64,000 nt of DNA, taken from assembly GCF_037975245.1 (NCBI RefSeq), contig NC_092575.1, positions 13,009,001 through 13,073,000 of the forward strand, given 5' to 3'. Positions 50,801-62,067 of the stretch are shown here, in pieces. The position numbers and the translations under genes were made by a program. Each line of letters begins with the position of its first letter. The stretch's first letter is position 1. The notes beneath the pieces are model-generated. The model was given only the letters and a program-made list of their open reading frames with translations, was not told the DNA's origin and searched no databases. The stretch is from Apostichopus japonicus (taxonomy: Eukaryota; Echinodermata; Holothuroidea; Aspidochirotida; Stichopodidae).

Positions 50801-53800
50801 TAGGTGATAGGATATGTGTATCTTGTAAGAAAGTCCCTAGAGGTGAGAAACATGTCATTGTCATCTGTAGTAACAAGCAGAGTATAGGTCTGTAGGTGAT
50901 AGGATATGTGTATCGTGTAAGAGAGTCCCTAGAGGTGAGAAACATGTCATTGTCATCTGTAGTAACAAGCAGAGTATAGGTCTGTAGGTGATAGGATGTG
51001 TGTATCGTGTAAGAGAGTCCCTAGAGGTGAGAAACATGTCATTGTCATCTGTAGTAACAAGCAGAGTATAGGTCTGTAGGTGATAGGATATGTGTATCGT
51101 GTAAGAGAGTCCCTAGAGGTGAGAAATATTTCATTGTCACCTGTAGTTAAAAGAGGAGTATAGGTCTCTAGGTGATAGGATATGTGTATCGTGTAAGAGA
51201 GTCCCTAGAGGTGAGAAACATGTCATTGTCATATGTAGTAAAAAGCGGAGTATAGGTCTCTAGGTGATAGGATATGTATATCGTGTAAGAGAGTCCCGAG
51301 AGGTAAGAAACATGTCATTGTCATATGTAGTAAAAAGCGGAGTATAGGTCTCTAGGTGATAGGATATGTGTATCGTGTAAGAGAGTCCCGAGAGGTGAGA
51401 ATCATTTCATTGTCATCTGTAGTAAGAAGCAGAGTATAGGTCTGTAGGTGATAGGATGTGTGTATCCTGTAAGAGAGTCCCTAGAGGTAAGAACATTTCG
51501 TTGTCATGTGTAGTAAGAAGTGGAGTATAGGTCTCTAGGTGATAGGATATGTTGTGAATCCGTATTCCATGTGAAATCGTAGGTGAGGCTGAGAGACTTG
51601 CATATTCAGTGTCAAGTGCTTGACTGAAGCTCTTCTGATTCGCAAAATATTTGGGACACAAGATTGAAATTCCAGAATAGTGAATAAGGTGCATTTTTAT
51701 GGTAAAATTGTCGATCGGTGCACCCCTGCATGGTAAATATGAAATATTAGGTGAGACAGAGCAATTTGCATATTTCAGAGTCAAGAAGCTGACTGAACAT
51801 CTCAATAAGTTATTATGAAATATCTATGGGTCAACACTCAACAGTAAAGTCAAAGCTTACTTGTCTTATATTAAGTCAGGCAAATCACCTCTTTTGAAGC
51901 ATGAAACTGATATCATCTCCAATAGCTATGGAGGGTTGAAAAGCCTTAGCAACTTACCAGACTACCTACCACACATCACCTAACCCGCAGTTTTAATCTG
52001 TACACACATCCCATGTCCGATTACAAACGTGACTTTAATGTACGAAAAGTTTCCTTCCACAGAAAAATGTTGTTTATGATTTAGACGTACAAATTGTCAA
52101 CCTATAAATTGTCCTATTTTAAAAGCTTGAAAGTAAATGACCTCCGAGAAGAGAAAGGCACCCACATAGTTAATCAATCATTTTTTTCCTCAATCATTTT
52201 CAAAGTCTACCTAGGTAAGAGCAGGACAGAGTTACTGACGTCAACCAGCCAAGTGCCATCCCCAACACCGGAGGTCAGAGGTCAACAACATACCCCCTCT
52301 TGTAGCTCGGCCTCTCCGTCTAAAGGGTCAAAAAGGAAACTACAACTACGCCAGGATATAGCGGGAACTCTTGAAATGAGGAAGCGAAGAAAGGTAGCAA
52401 TAATCAATTAAAACTTAACTCAAAAGAGGACGACTTGCGACTCAAGTTTAACTATATGTCCTTACAGAACCTTTCACAATTACCATCAATGACTGCAAAG
52501 TCAATTTCAATACCATTGTGATTCAACTTTTGATACCTTGCCCTAGGGCAAAGGGAATCTTATGTGATGATGATGGTGTGTGTAAGTACCCTTAGGCCTT
52601 TTAGGATGATAAAAAACTCCCAAATTAGATGGGGGTTGAAACTCCATATTTGGGGGTGTACGTAGGTCTACTCGGATGAGTTCATGAATCTTGTTGTTTC
52701 TGTGACTGTCAAAGGTCATTTGGGGTTAACAGAGGTCAAATTTCTGAATACCTTGAAAACAAGATAACTCCAGGGAAGAACCAAGGGTTAAGCTAGTTAA
52801 AAAATAAATTTCATTCAATCAACCATATCTTGAGATAGAAACAATGTAGTGTGATTGGGCCTTTCAACAAACAGGGCATAATATTTGTTTCCCCCTATAT
52901 CAGTATCATTTTGTCTGCCACTGTAATGTCCCTTTAAAAATTCTTGACTACCAACATTTTCCTTTGTGTGATGAATGTTAATTATCCCTGAATGTAACAT
53001 CATTCACGTTTTGAAGTCATTGGTGTGTGACAAAAAAGTAAACATTGCAATTTTTCTTTTTTTCAAATTTTAGATGGTTCATCACCAACCTTGTGTTCCT
53101 CCATGGGTTAGAAGCAGTTACAAGACATTTAAGTCCAAGGTACGTAGTCTGTTATGTAACCCCTGACTGGATTCATAAGGTATAGGTATATTATTTTATG
53201 ATTTGAATGTAGTCTCGTAGTAACATTTAGTCATTACGCCCACTGTACTCTCTCTCTCTCCCCCTCTCCACACAGGACAACCAGTCGGCCGTACCATTCA
53301 CTCAAGCACAGCAATATATCATAGATGCAAGCATCGAGGAGAAGCAAGTGCTGGACGCCATAGTAACCGTTGAGTCCTACATCTCCACCAAGCACTACCC
53401 CCCTGCCCAGCTACTCCATGTCATTATGCAACTGATCTTAAAGGTTAGCATAAAAAAAATGTTAAATAGATGAGGTGATGAATTTCCGATGATACAATAA
53501 ACAAAAAGAAAAATTTCTTATTTCATTGGGCTGGGTCCAAATCAATAATTCTATGATAATTTCCCAGTCATTGTTCCATTGCTCATTTGCTTAAAGGTAA
53601 CCTCCTGCGTAATTTCAATAATTCCATCATAAAGTAGTCCTGTCTGTGATACCCCTCATAAGCTTTATTTAGACCCCTGTGGTACTTCACATCTGAGAAT
53701 ACAGATTTACTTCACTTTTAACTTATCTGCCCCCTCGGTATCATTACTCTTTTATCCCACTCTTAATTTACCTCTCCCCACGGTATAATTACTCTTAACT

Positions 53801-56800
53801 TACCTGTCCCCGCGGTATAATTTTTTTCATCCCACTCTTAGTTTACTCTATATTTACCATATCATTCTCTCAGCTTTCTTTTCAATGACTCTTTGTCTCT
53901 CATTGTTAATGTGGGAATACACAGTTTGGATGTTCCCTTGACATTGTTAACACTGTGTGCATTTGGGTATATACCCTGTAGCATGACTTTCAAAGGTATT
54001 GTGAAATCCTGTTTCGCTTTAAATATTAATGACTAGTTTTATGAGGTAATTGCCAAACATCTCTCCTCTTTGCCCAGACCAAGGACAATTGGCTGGCAGT
54101 AGCCTGTATCAAAGTTCTGCAATCGACGTTGTGCATGCATGGCCCCGCTCTCAACCCCCAGATGACCGAGGTGTACCTGGATGCACTCCTCGACGGACCC
54201 AGGGAAGTCAGGGCCTTACACAAGTACATTACAACCTGTGATCACTGGGACTTTTTATACATTGTTATAAAGTAAGTTCCTTGTAACCTTCCCACATAAC
54301 GGCAGCCTTGTCATTGTAGGTGAAAGTAGCTTCTTGCATTGTGTTTTGGCAAACATTTGTTGATACCATTCCAGGCCTTGAAATGTAGGCTTTTTTACAT
54401 GCTACGTGGCAGTAGACTTTGCCAATTTTCAGTAACACATGAGGCACTTGCATTATTTTCCAGCCAATTCAAAATTTAATGTTCCTTTTGGTATTTATTC
54501 AAGGAGATTGCACGTTGGGAATTTGATTCATGCCAGTAGATCTACTATGCATTGGCCTCTATAAGCAAGTGGCTAACATTGTGGGAACTCCATTGCGACC
54601 TGAGAGGCATATCTTTCAGTATTACTATGATGTTTACATGGAATATATCTTCTGGTTTAAATCCTCTGCAGACTAGCAGGTTGTAAGCGGTATTCCTTGG
54701 CAAGTAAAGAGCCAACAACCAGTCAGGCTGACGATGGGAGTCCTGTTGACGAGGCTCATAACAATGCAGTCTTACTGTTAGAGTTCCTTACGTACCAAAT
54801 CGAGGAAGACTTCACAGCGTGGAAGAACAGGTAAAGAGGGGGCGTTAGTTCAGTTGTCATGACAACCACGAGGTTGCTGCTAATAGCTAGCTGCAGAATA
54901 TCCTTTGTAAAATTTAAGAGCTGTTCTAAGCACCAAAACTAAAAATAGTGGTATTGTTTGACTTGATGGCTGATAGTGTGTATCCTACTCTTTATCCCTC
55001 CCTCTAACTTCCAGTAAAGAGATCCATCATCTGGTATCCTAAAGATACATAGCTTCTTTACTATCATTTCTCCTGTTAAGTTCTCTGCATTGATTTACGT
55101 TGAATTACTCTTTGATCAAAATAAAATCTCTAAATTCAGTGGAGAAATTCTTTTTTCAGCTGAGTAATTTATTATGTCATGTCTCTAGTCAAGGCACTCC
55201 AAAGCTTATCATTTCTTACTTGTGTGTGTTTTTCTTCACAGGAAAGAGTACAAGTTGCCAATTTCCAACTGTGGCTGTATGATAGCAAGGATCATCTGGC
55301 CCGCATCCAGAAAACGCTACCCATCGCGGTTACTGACCATGCCATTCAAACAACTAATCAAAAACGTTATGAAAAACTTGGTCAAAACTGAAGTGCCTGT
55401 TGCATTTGGCGACACAAAGGTAAAACGAATACTTAGGTTTACCTGACCTTTGCAAGAAAAGTGTATTGTTTAAATATTCATTGTTTGATAAAATCTTCAT
55501 TCAACATTCAATCCATCTTCCTACCTGATGTAGTCAAAAGCATGTAATTACCAAATATTCTTTGAATATATTGAATATTCGAATTTAGTGACTTTCAGAT
55601 CCATTTGCTGGTCCTTATCAGCAGGGTTTGAAGGTGTCATCCTAAATTTATGAAACCCATAAAAAATTACCGTAAACTCGATGCTGTCAAGGTTAGAAAA
55701 CTACCAATCTGAATTTTTCCTTTCCAGTTTAAAATCCTAAAGCACCTTCTATCGTTACTCAACATGGCTGCCGAGTATTGCACATATGAAACACAACAAT
55801 GCACAACCGAGTTGAATCTAGCAGGCAGTCTGGTCACAGAATTCAGCATGGCAGTTGCGTCGCAAATAATAGATTGTAAGTATTAAGCTATGGCTTGCCT
55901 TTAGGACTGTAGCATATTTGTCACATTAGCTTCATTTGATGTCAGAGATTGTAATGTTAAAAGATTTCAGTGCTTGGCTTCATAGGTTAAAGGTCAAAAG
56001 GTATTCTGTTCTGTAGCTGTCATTAAGGATATGTTTGTCTTTCTTTGCTCTTTGTTTGTTTTTTCATTTACATATGTTTTGTTCTACTATGACATGTTTT
56101 CTCATCAACCCTCGTTCCATGAAATTGTCTGTTTTGAATAATACAAGCTGGGGTTGGTAAAACTGCTGATTGAACTAAACAAATGCTGCTTTAAAAATTG
56201 CAAGAAACCAAAATCAACTAAACTGTTTCATTAAAGATGTTTCCCCTCAACCATGTGCATCTCAACACGTGTGTCTCTTCAAGTAGCAAAATACCATGGA
56301 AATGCACCGTCCATAGGTGGTGGAAAATTGCTCATTAGTATTTTCTTGATGTCCTTTTCCACTTTGCTGATACTGTTCTTTTGTTTAACCTCTTCAGCTG
56401 GTATCCATGACAATCCAGAGAAACTGTCTCTGCTCCTCTCCTTACTCCAACCTCAGTGGCTGAAGCTGAATGTGATGCAGGGTATCCTTGACCGAAGGCA
56501 CCAGTCCATCTTGGAGAAGAGAGAGGCGGAGAGACTACAAAGTATGCCTCTAACCATGAATAAGATTGTAAGTGTAATTCTCTGTGAAGTGTTTTCATTG
56601 CATATGCTGTATGTTTTGGTTTCTGTTGGCCGGGCAGCATGCACACAGGGGATAAAACCTTTTTGTTTTCTGTGAAGTGAGTTCATTGCATATGCTGTAT
56701 GTGTTGGTTTCTGTTGGCCGGGCAGCATGCACACAGGGGATAACACCTTCATGTTTTCTGTAAAGTGTTTTCATTGCATATGCTGTATGTGTTGATTTCT

Positions 56801-59800
56801 GTTGGCCGGGCAGCATGCACACAGGGGATAACGCCTTTATGTTTTCTTTGAAGTGCTTTCATTGCATATGCTGTATGTGTTGGTTTCTGTTGGCTGGGAA
56901 GCATGCATGCGCACAGGGGATAACACCTTTATATTTTCTGTGAAGTGTTTTCATTGCATATGCTGTATGTGTTGATTTCTGTTGGCCGGGCAGCATGCAC
57001 ACAGGGGATAACACCTTTATGTTTTCTGTGAAGTGTTTTCATTGCATATGCTGTATGTTTTGGTTTCTGTTGGCCGGGGAAGCATGCATACGCACAGGGG
57101 ATAACACCTTTATATTTTCTGTGAAGTGTTTTCATTGCATATGCTGTATGTGTTGATTTCTGTTGGCCGGGCAGCATGCACACAGGGGATAACACCTTTA
57201 TGTTTTCTGTGAAGTGTTTTCATTGCATATGCTGTATGTGTTGGTTTCTGTTGGCCAGGCAGCATGTACACAGGGGATAACACCTTTATGTTTTCTGTGT
57301 AGTGTTTTCATTGCATATGCTGTATGTGTTGATTTCTGTTAGCCGAGGAAGCACGCATCTGCACAGGGGATAACACCTATATGTTTTCTGTGTTGTATTT
57401 TCAATGCATATGCTGTATGTGTTGGTTTCTGTTGGCTTGGGAAGCATGCATGCACACAGGGGATAACACCTTTCTGTTTTCTGTGAAGAAGAACCGAATT
57501 CTGTTACAACTATGTTTTGACAATTTTTGCCAGCGACCTAAGCTCCTATTGCATGTTTCATTGTGAATGTTTGTAGTTTGATATGATTTTGTGAACCTAT
57601 CTGACAACAGAAGTGTAAGTGAGGTCATCACAACAGATTGATCTGAGACAGCCTGATCAATTGCTTCATAATTTAATACCTCACTTATCCAAAGTTTAAG
57701 AGAATAGTTTGAGTCTCCATCAGTTCAAAAGTCTGATTAGTCTGTGTGTCGTGTGTCACAGTAGAATAGAGGAGACTATTGTGGAAGGGCACAAGGAAAT
57801 ATACCAGATGTTAGTTAATGTGTTTGCAGTGCATAACAACAGTGCATGTGTCTTGTGTCACAATCGAATAGAGGAGAATATTTTGGAAGGGCACAAGGAA
57901 ATAAAATAACCAGATTAAGTTAATGTGTTTGCAATGCATGATAACAATGCATCGCATCAATACCAAGATGCACTTAAAATGTACATTATGAAAGCCATAC
58001 ATAACGAAAAGCTATGTAATATGTCTGTGCAATGTGCCTTTTTCAGGTGCACTACTATTTCTGGATGGTTCCAGAATTCAAAACATCAGCACCACCACCC
58101 GAATCATCAACGTCCCGGTCTAAAAAGGGGGTCCATGTGTCCTCAGGGAAGTCTTCGATCAAACCACTCGGGTAGGTCATCCTCAATCTGAACCTTTTGT
58201 AAGCTATTTATATTTTACGAAATGGTCATGTTTGTACTTTGTACGTCCTTTTGCCATAAAAACGATCAGTGTTTTTCCAATGTAATCTCAAGTCAGTGAA
58301 AGGCCAAAGACATCTGCATCTTCTTCCACAGAGATTCTAATATTGACAAGAGGAAGAAAGTTGCTGAGAAAGATGTCAGCAGTAAGAAGAAGATGGCCGC
58401 TTCCATCAACAAGAGAAACATGAGAGGTTTGTATGACTCCTATGAGTTTTTTCTTTTTATAATTCTTAAATGTTTACTCGTTTTCCCTTTCATCCTGGTG
58501 TGTTCTCCCTATTAGCTCCGTTTGATATTTTAAACAGCTGAGTTTTCTGGATGAAGCCAATTGAACAAGTCAAGTCGAATGTATTTGTACCGACCGTTAT
58601 TAGTATTTATATTTTTTTTAGGAGAGACGCAACTTCATGTTGCCTGCATTAGGAATCAGGTGGACAAACTGAAGCAGCTACTGACAGTGCCGGAGATCAA
58701 CGTGAACGCCGCGGACCACGCAGGATGGACGCCGCTTCACGAGGCGGCCAATCACGGCCACACCCTATGCGTTAAGGAACTATTGAAGTTCCAGCCCAAG
58801 TCAGAGGGAGTAGTAATTACAGGTGACCTTTTAAAGAGCAGAGTTTATGTTGATAAAATAAAAACATTGATGATGCTTGTCTTAAACTTTTGCTGGAAGG
58901 GGAATCCCAGCTGATCAAAAAGTGGCCATAATTGCTGATATGGCCATCTGATTTTGATAATATATATAAATATATAGGTCATAGATAACAAGAAAAACTA
59001 ATTGATTTGACACTGGTGGCCATAATTTCTGATATGGCCATCTCATTTGACAATATACAGAATTAATAGGTAAAAGATTACAAGAGAACTAATTGATTTC
59101 ACACTGGTGGCCATAATTTCTGATATGTCTGTCTCAATAGATAATATGTACATAAATATATAGGTCATGGCTTACAATAGAACTAATTGATTTCACACTG
59201 GTGGCCATAATTTCTATGGCAAGCATCCAGTGAGAGGGTCTTTAATCTGGTTTTATTGAGTAATTTCAGTGTTGGCTAAGCGGTATAGAGTTGAATGTGG
59301 AAAACTGTTGTTTAGATAAAGATGTGACATTACAAACTGGTGAAAACATGACTTCAAGTGTTGTTATTTCTAAGAAGTTTGCTTAATTATTATCCCCCTT
59401 TCTGCACAGAGATGTCTTAATGGGGATCCATTATAAGCTGCCTGCCTTTTGATGATTGTATTTTTTGGTTGTTTTTTGTAACTAGGCTAGGCATGTTTAG
59501 CTCATGCAGTCTGTCATGGCAGCTTGAATAACATCGATATGTGAAAGTCACTTTCACCATTCGAACAATTTGGCGTACAAAATGGAATCCCAGATCCCGG
59601 GAGTAACTTCACAACTGGTTTACCACAATGTCAGGTGTGAACCAAGCATTGGGTGCAAACACTAGTCAGTGTTTCTTTTTAACTTCCGAGAACCATTCAA
59701 ACCAAGTTAATGTAGATGGCATTAAAACCTCCTTCTTTGCACTTTGTGTCTCTTAACCCCTCAGATAGTCTCCGTAAACCGGTCGACCTTCTTGCGGCAC

Positions 59801-61294
59801 CCACGGAATGCGGCACCACGGCGCTCCACGATGCGGTATGCAACGGTCACATTGAGTGCGCTCGTCTTATAGCGGATGCTGGAGGTAGGTCAGATTAGAT
59901 ATCATTCAGTAAAGTGAACATATATATTCATTATGGAAACCAGTGTTTCTGTGACGCAACCAGCCAAATTGGCAGCCCGATTAGGTGAAAAATGTCAGAT
60001 ACAGTTTGGCAGACGTTTTGTGACAATTGGCCCAATTTATGGGTTGGAATAATGTGGGTTTGTTGCAAGTGTGGTCTCTTAGATGAACATTAGGGAGTGA
60101 AATATGGTTTAAAACATTCCAACATTTTTAGTGACGCATAGGCCTATATGCAACCTTGAGTCGAGACGAACATCATGAAATGGTTGAAGTCAATGTTCTT
60201 TGGGGGAATTTAACAATCGTTCTTCTTTCTTTAAAATTGGCAGGCCAGTTAAACCAAATAATAAAAACAGATATGCTGTTTTGGCTGGACATTTCATTTT
60301 CCATTCGGCCAATGAAATTTGAGAAAAGCGTCAAATTTGTATTTTTTGGGCTCCAAAGAGCCAAACTGGCAAAGTATCTGGAATCCTCAGCTACGGAGGA
60401 AGAATCGTGCAAATTCAGATCGACTCTCTCAGATGCTTCTACCAGAAAAAGAAAAAAAAAACTGAAAGGATTTGAACAAGTGGAGTTAGTTGATAGTGTC
60501 ATTACAGAACAACACAGTTGTATATGAAAATAATGTTGGTCTGGTAGCATCAACATTTTTGTTTAATTCAGCATTAAATTACATGTAAATGGCTCTAAGA
60601 ATTATGTTGGGGGGGGGGGGGGGTTGTATTGGTGAAGTTTCAACTGTTCTAGCCCATTTGCGACTTACACTGTTTTATTTTTATCGACTCTCTCAGATGC
60701 TTCTACCAGAAAAAGAAAAAAAAAACTGAAAGGATTTGAACAAGTGGAGTTAGTTGATAGTGTCATTACAGAACAACACAGTTGTATATGAAAATAATGT
60801 TGGTCTGGTAGCATCAACATTTTTGTTTAATTCAGCATTAAATTACATGTAAATGGCTCTAAGAATTATGTTGGGGGGGGGGGTTGTATTGGTGAAGTTT
60901 CAACTGTTCTAGCCCATTTGCGACTTACACTGTTTTATTTTTATCGTATTACATAATCCTTATTGATTCTCCCATGCTTAGGTGAAACTGTCCTGTGTGC
61001 TAAGAATGTGCAAGGCTTTACTCCCTTGGATATGGCCAAGTCTGAACAGATGCAGGCAGCCTTGAGGGTGGTCTCTCGGGTTCTGGCCGATCACAACAAG
61101 GAAAACCATTCAGGTGGGTTGCTTGCCTCACAGAAGAGAAAATTAGGAAAAGAAATCGAGTCATTTGCATACATGTTTTTGTTCAGTTGCCTGTGCTGCT
61201 TATTAGTGCAAATTTTATGGATTCACTTTCTTGCTAGGTAACGGTAACTATGCAACTCTACTAAAAAGTTAATCAATTTGATTTTTATCAGTTT

Positions 61295-61330
<36 letters not shown>

Positions 61331-62067
61331 TATTTTTTTTACAATATTTTATACCACTGAGTGTGATTTTCTTTATCCCTTGTTTAATCCATTTTTTTTT
61401 TTTTACTCCAGTTTTTTATTTATCTTGTTCTATTTTTTATTCGTTTTGGTTCTATGCAGCTGAAGTTGCTTTCATTCTCCCTATTTCCTTTGTAGATTCG
61501 TATAACGATTTGCACAAAGTGAAGCATCCACGGTCCCCGGTCACCGATCAAGAGGACGTCGGAAACAAGTTGTCAGAGCGCCAGTACATCAGCCTGCTTG
61601 GTCCCAGAGCCTCGCGCAGACAGGTGGTCTCAGAGCAGTCTTGTGAATGTTACTGCGTGCTGGTGACACAACTACTCCTATCGTACGCCAGTCTCAGAGA
61701 ACTGCGTCAGATCAAACAGGACATGTCGAAGCAGTGCACACTGCCGAGCTCGACATTGAACAAGAAGGAATCCCTACGCTCAAATCAGGGAACGGGTGCC
61801 GATCGTCCCTCAAGTCAGGGTCAGGTGCAAGGGGGAGCGTCCGACTATGACAGGGTCGATAACGAAAGCGAGCAGCTGGGAACGGTCGGGACTATTTACA
61901 CCAGCAGGAAAGTCTTGATAGACGACGTGGAGTTGTATGCATCACTCGGGAGGCACCTGAAACAGTTTGTGGAACACATGGAGAGGCTGGGGGCTTGGGA
62001 GAACGGGCTACGAGGGAACAAGAGGTGTCAAGCAGCTGTAAAGACAGTGAAGTTAATCTCTCTGTGA
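43917..62067 (+). CDS. SLF1: SLF1 (SMC5-SMC6 localization factor 1; ANKRD32/BRCTX), complete, 19 coding exons
   Basis: Nuclear DNA-damage factor. In vertebrates its tandem BRCT binds phosphorylated RAD18 and, with SLF2, brings SMC5/6 to ubiquitylated chromatin at stalled forks and lesions. Exons: 43917-44048, 46270-46348, 47600-47834, 48335-48521, 50372-50474, 52215-52393, 53074-53139, 53276-53443, 54078-54271, 54672-54830, 55242-55419, 55728-55875, 56398-56567, 58047-58171, 58332-58426, 58622-58822, 59765-59884, 60982-61113, 61496-62067. All borders are GT-AG, all phases match, and the sum is 3243 bases (1080 residues plus stop). Human SLF1 is about 1058 residues, so length and domain order both agree. 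The start ATG has A at -3 and G at +4, and the N-terminus aligns with the vertebrate one. Introns carry at least six tandem-repeat blocks. Confidence 0.95.
44049..46269 (+). other. SLF1 intron 1, 2.2 kb
   Basis: Apart from the SINE at 44838-45172 I see only AT-rich intron, ending in a long pyrimidine tract with TTTCTTTC and CACTTTCAG. Open frames around 44364-44642 on the minus strand have no recognisable domain. Confidence 0.6.
44838..45172 (+). mobile_element. tRNA-derived SINE with (ATT)n tail
   Basis: Intron 1 of SLF1. CGGGTCTCGATACCCG forms a T-arm-like stem and is followed by ACCGGGTCATTG, the usual junction of marine-invertebrate SINEs. The element ends in (ATT)n (45110-45172). The A box is largely lost. 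Confidence 0.6.
46349..47599 (+). other. SLF1 intron 2, 1.25 kb
   Basis: Unique AT-rich intron with a C-rich patch at 47418-47450. No repeat or RNA gene recognised. Confidence 0.6.
48335..50474 (+). CDS. SLF1: SLF1 exons 4-5: end of BRCT2 and basic linker
   Basis: Exon 4 (acceptor TTTTTTAATGCAG) reads LIEAGGGKTISLPRGSS, CITHVIVDHCYASEV, HPEYLAEFLFQ, closing BRCT2 at about residue 211. The THVI and PEYLxxFL motifs are typical. Exon 5 reads VHPRIKPYLIT, then a Lys/Glu-rich stretch ending KKSSKKVPR. Its last 22 or so bases and its donor are repeated in the 92-bp array that follows. The 1.85-kb intron between these exons holds the 261-bp x 4 array. Confidence 0.93.
48717..49762. repeat. 261-bp tandem array, 4 near-identical copies
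   Basis: GAAATTAGTCATTAACTTTA begins at 48721, 48982, 49243 and 49504, exactly 261 bases apart. Copies differ at very few bases (for example GTCTTTTT for GTTTTTTT in copy 3, and GGAAAAG and GTCGC in copy 4). Each unit holds two ATACAATTTCA...CACAAAAA...TGTTCCATTTTCA sub-blocks, pointing to an older internal duplication. Intron 4 of SLF1. Confidence 0.97.
50453..51560. repeat. 92-bp tandem array carrying exon end plus 5' splice site, 12 copies
   Basis: The junction AGAGGTGAGA starts at 50471, 50563, 50655, 50747, 50839, 50931, 51023 and 51115. It continues at 92-base spacing to 51483 with small variants (GTAAGA for GTGAGA, CCCGAGAG for CCCTAGAG). The first unit is the end of exon 5 (TAAGAAAGTCCCTAGAG) with its authentic donor. 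The array fills about 64% of intron 5. Confidence 0.97.
52215..58426 (+). CDS. SLF1: SLF1 exons 6-15: middle region
   Basis: Residues about 246-739. Exon 6 is Ser/Pro/Lys-rich (SPTPEVRG, SKGSKRKLQLRQD) and probably disordered. Exons 7-13 encode a mostly helical region: YIIDASIEEKQVLDAIVTVE, LLHVIMQLILK, NWLAVACIKVLQ, WDFLYIVIKLAGCKR, AVLLLEFLTYQIEEDF, ILKHLLSLLNMAAEYC, LSLLLSLLQPQWLKL. Exon 13 ends LTMNKI. Exons 14-15 read VHYYFWMVPEF, a Ser/Lys-rich linker, and DSNIDKRKKVAEK to RNMRG just before the ankyrin repeats. In vertebrate SLF1 the middle part contacts SLF2; which residues do so here cannot be told. In exon 11 (55242-55419) the phase-matched frame RKEYKLPISNCG is the only one open to the donor. 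Confidence 0.88.
56577..57487. repeat. 88-bp tandem array just downstream of the exon 13 donor, about 10 copies
   Basis: TCTGTGAAGTG begins at 56581 and 56669 and continues with slightly variable length to about 57487. Each unit contains TTTCATTGCATATGCTGTATG, GGTTTCTGTTGGC, GCATGCACACAGGGGATAA. The array starts about 13 bases after the donor at 56568 but does not contain it. Minus-strand open frames through it (HAARPTE repeats) are artefacts. Confidence 0.95.
57740..57945. repeat. Two-copy tandem repeat, about 102-bp unit
   Basis: GAATAGAGGAGANTATT...GGAAGGGCACAAGGAAATA and TTAATGTGTTTGCARTGCAT occur twice (GAATA at 57764 and 57866), with moderate divergence. SLF1 intron 13. Confidence 0.85.
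58622..61113 (+). CDS. SLF1: SLF1 exons 16-18: ankyrin repeats
   Basis: Residues about 740-890. Exon 16: GETQLHVACIRNQVDKLKQL, then DHAGWTPLHEAANHGHTLCV. Exon 17: CGTTALHDAVCNGHIECARL, IADAG. Exon 18: GETVLCAKNVQGFTPLDMAK. This is three to four ankyrin repeats with the TPLHEA, ALHDA and TPLD hallmarks, matching vertebrate SLF1 (LHHAC, GWTPLHEAC, TPLHDALSNGH, LPLDY) repeat by repeat. The fold is related to the ankyrin domains of TONSL and BARD1, which read unmethylated H4K20; a similar role here is inference. The junction GGA-G|GT-GAA shows that nothing is missing between exons 17 and 18. Confidence 0.95.
58921..59216. repeat. Tandem repeat of about 93 bp, 3 copies plus partial
   Basis: TGGCCATAATT begins at 58923, 59017, 59108 and 59202. 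Shared parts are GATATGGCCATCT, ATAGGTCATRG and ACTAATTGATTTNACACTGG. The copies are diverged. Intron 16 of SLF1. Confidence 0.85.
60421..60946. repeat. 264-bp tandem duplication, 2 copies
   Basis: CGACTCTCTCAGATGCTTCT begins at 60421 and 60685. The copies are almost identical; the main difference is the length of a G run (about 15 versus 10, near 60610 and 60872). The second copy ends 35 bases before exon 18. Confidence 0.95.
61298..61326. repeat. Poly-T run
   Basis: About 29 consecutive T in SLF1 intron 18, followed by two TTTTTTTTACAATATTTT blocks. Confidence 0.9.
61496..62067 (+). CDS. SLF1: SLF1 exon 19: C-terminal domain
   Basis: Acceptor TTTCCTTTGTAG, phase 1. It reads DSYNDLHKVKHP, LSERQYISLLGPRASRRQVV, then CYCVLVTQLLLSYASLRELR, a Ser/Gly-rich low-complexity stretch, and ends VELYASLGRHLKQFVEHMER to VKLISL-stop. 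The last helices correspond to the vertebrate SLF1 end (LLDVYAENIKTLKKLPHILK type). An upstream in-frame acceptor at 61459 (TTCTATGCAG) could add about 12 residues. The poly-T run at 61298-61326 lies upstream in the intron. Confidence 0.92.

Noticed and set aside
53740-53840. Repeated phrase 'CTTAACTTACCTGTCCCCGCGGTATAATT' as a regulatory repeat
   Set aside because: Only two or three diverged copies within an intron; a minor local duplication without further signal.
55179-55391. Alternative frame of SLF1 exon 11 (QVANFQLWLYDSKDHLAR)
   Set aside because: It looks protein-like but hits a stop before the donor and does not match the phase of exon 10; the phase-matched frame is open throughout.
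56335-57195. Several minus-strand open frames with HAARPTE-like repeats
   Set aside because: They are translations of the 88-bp intronic array, whose unit length varies; no gene.
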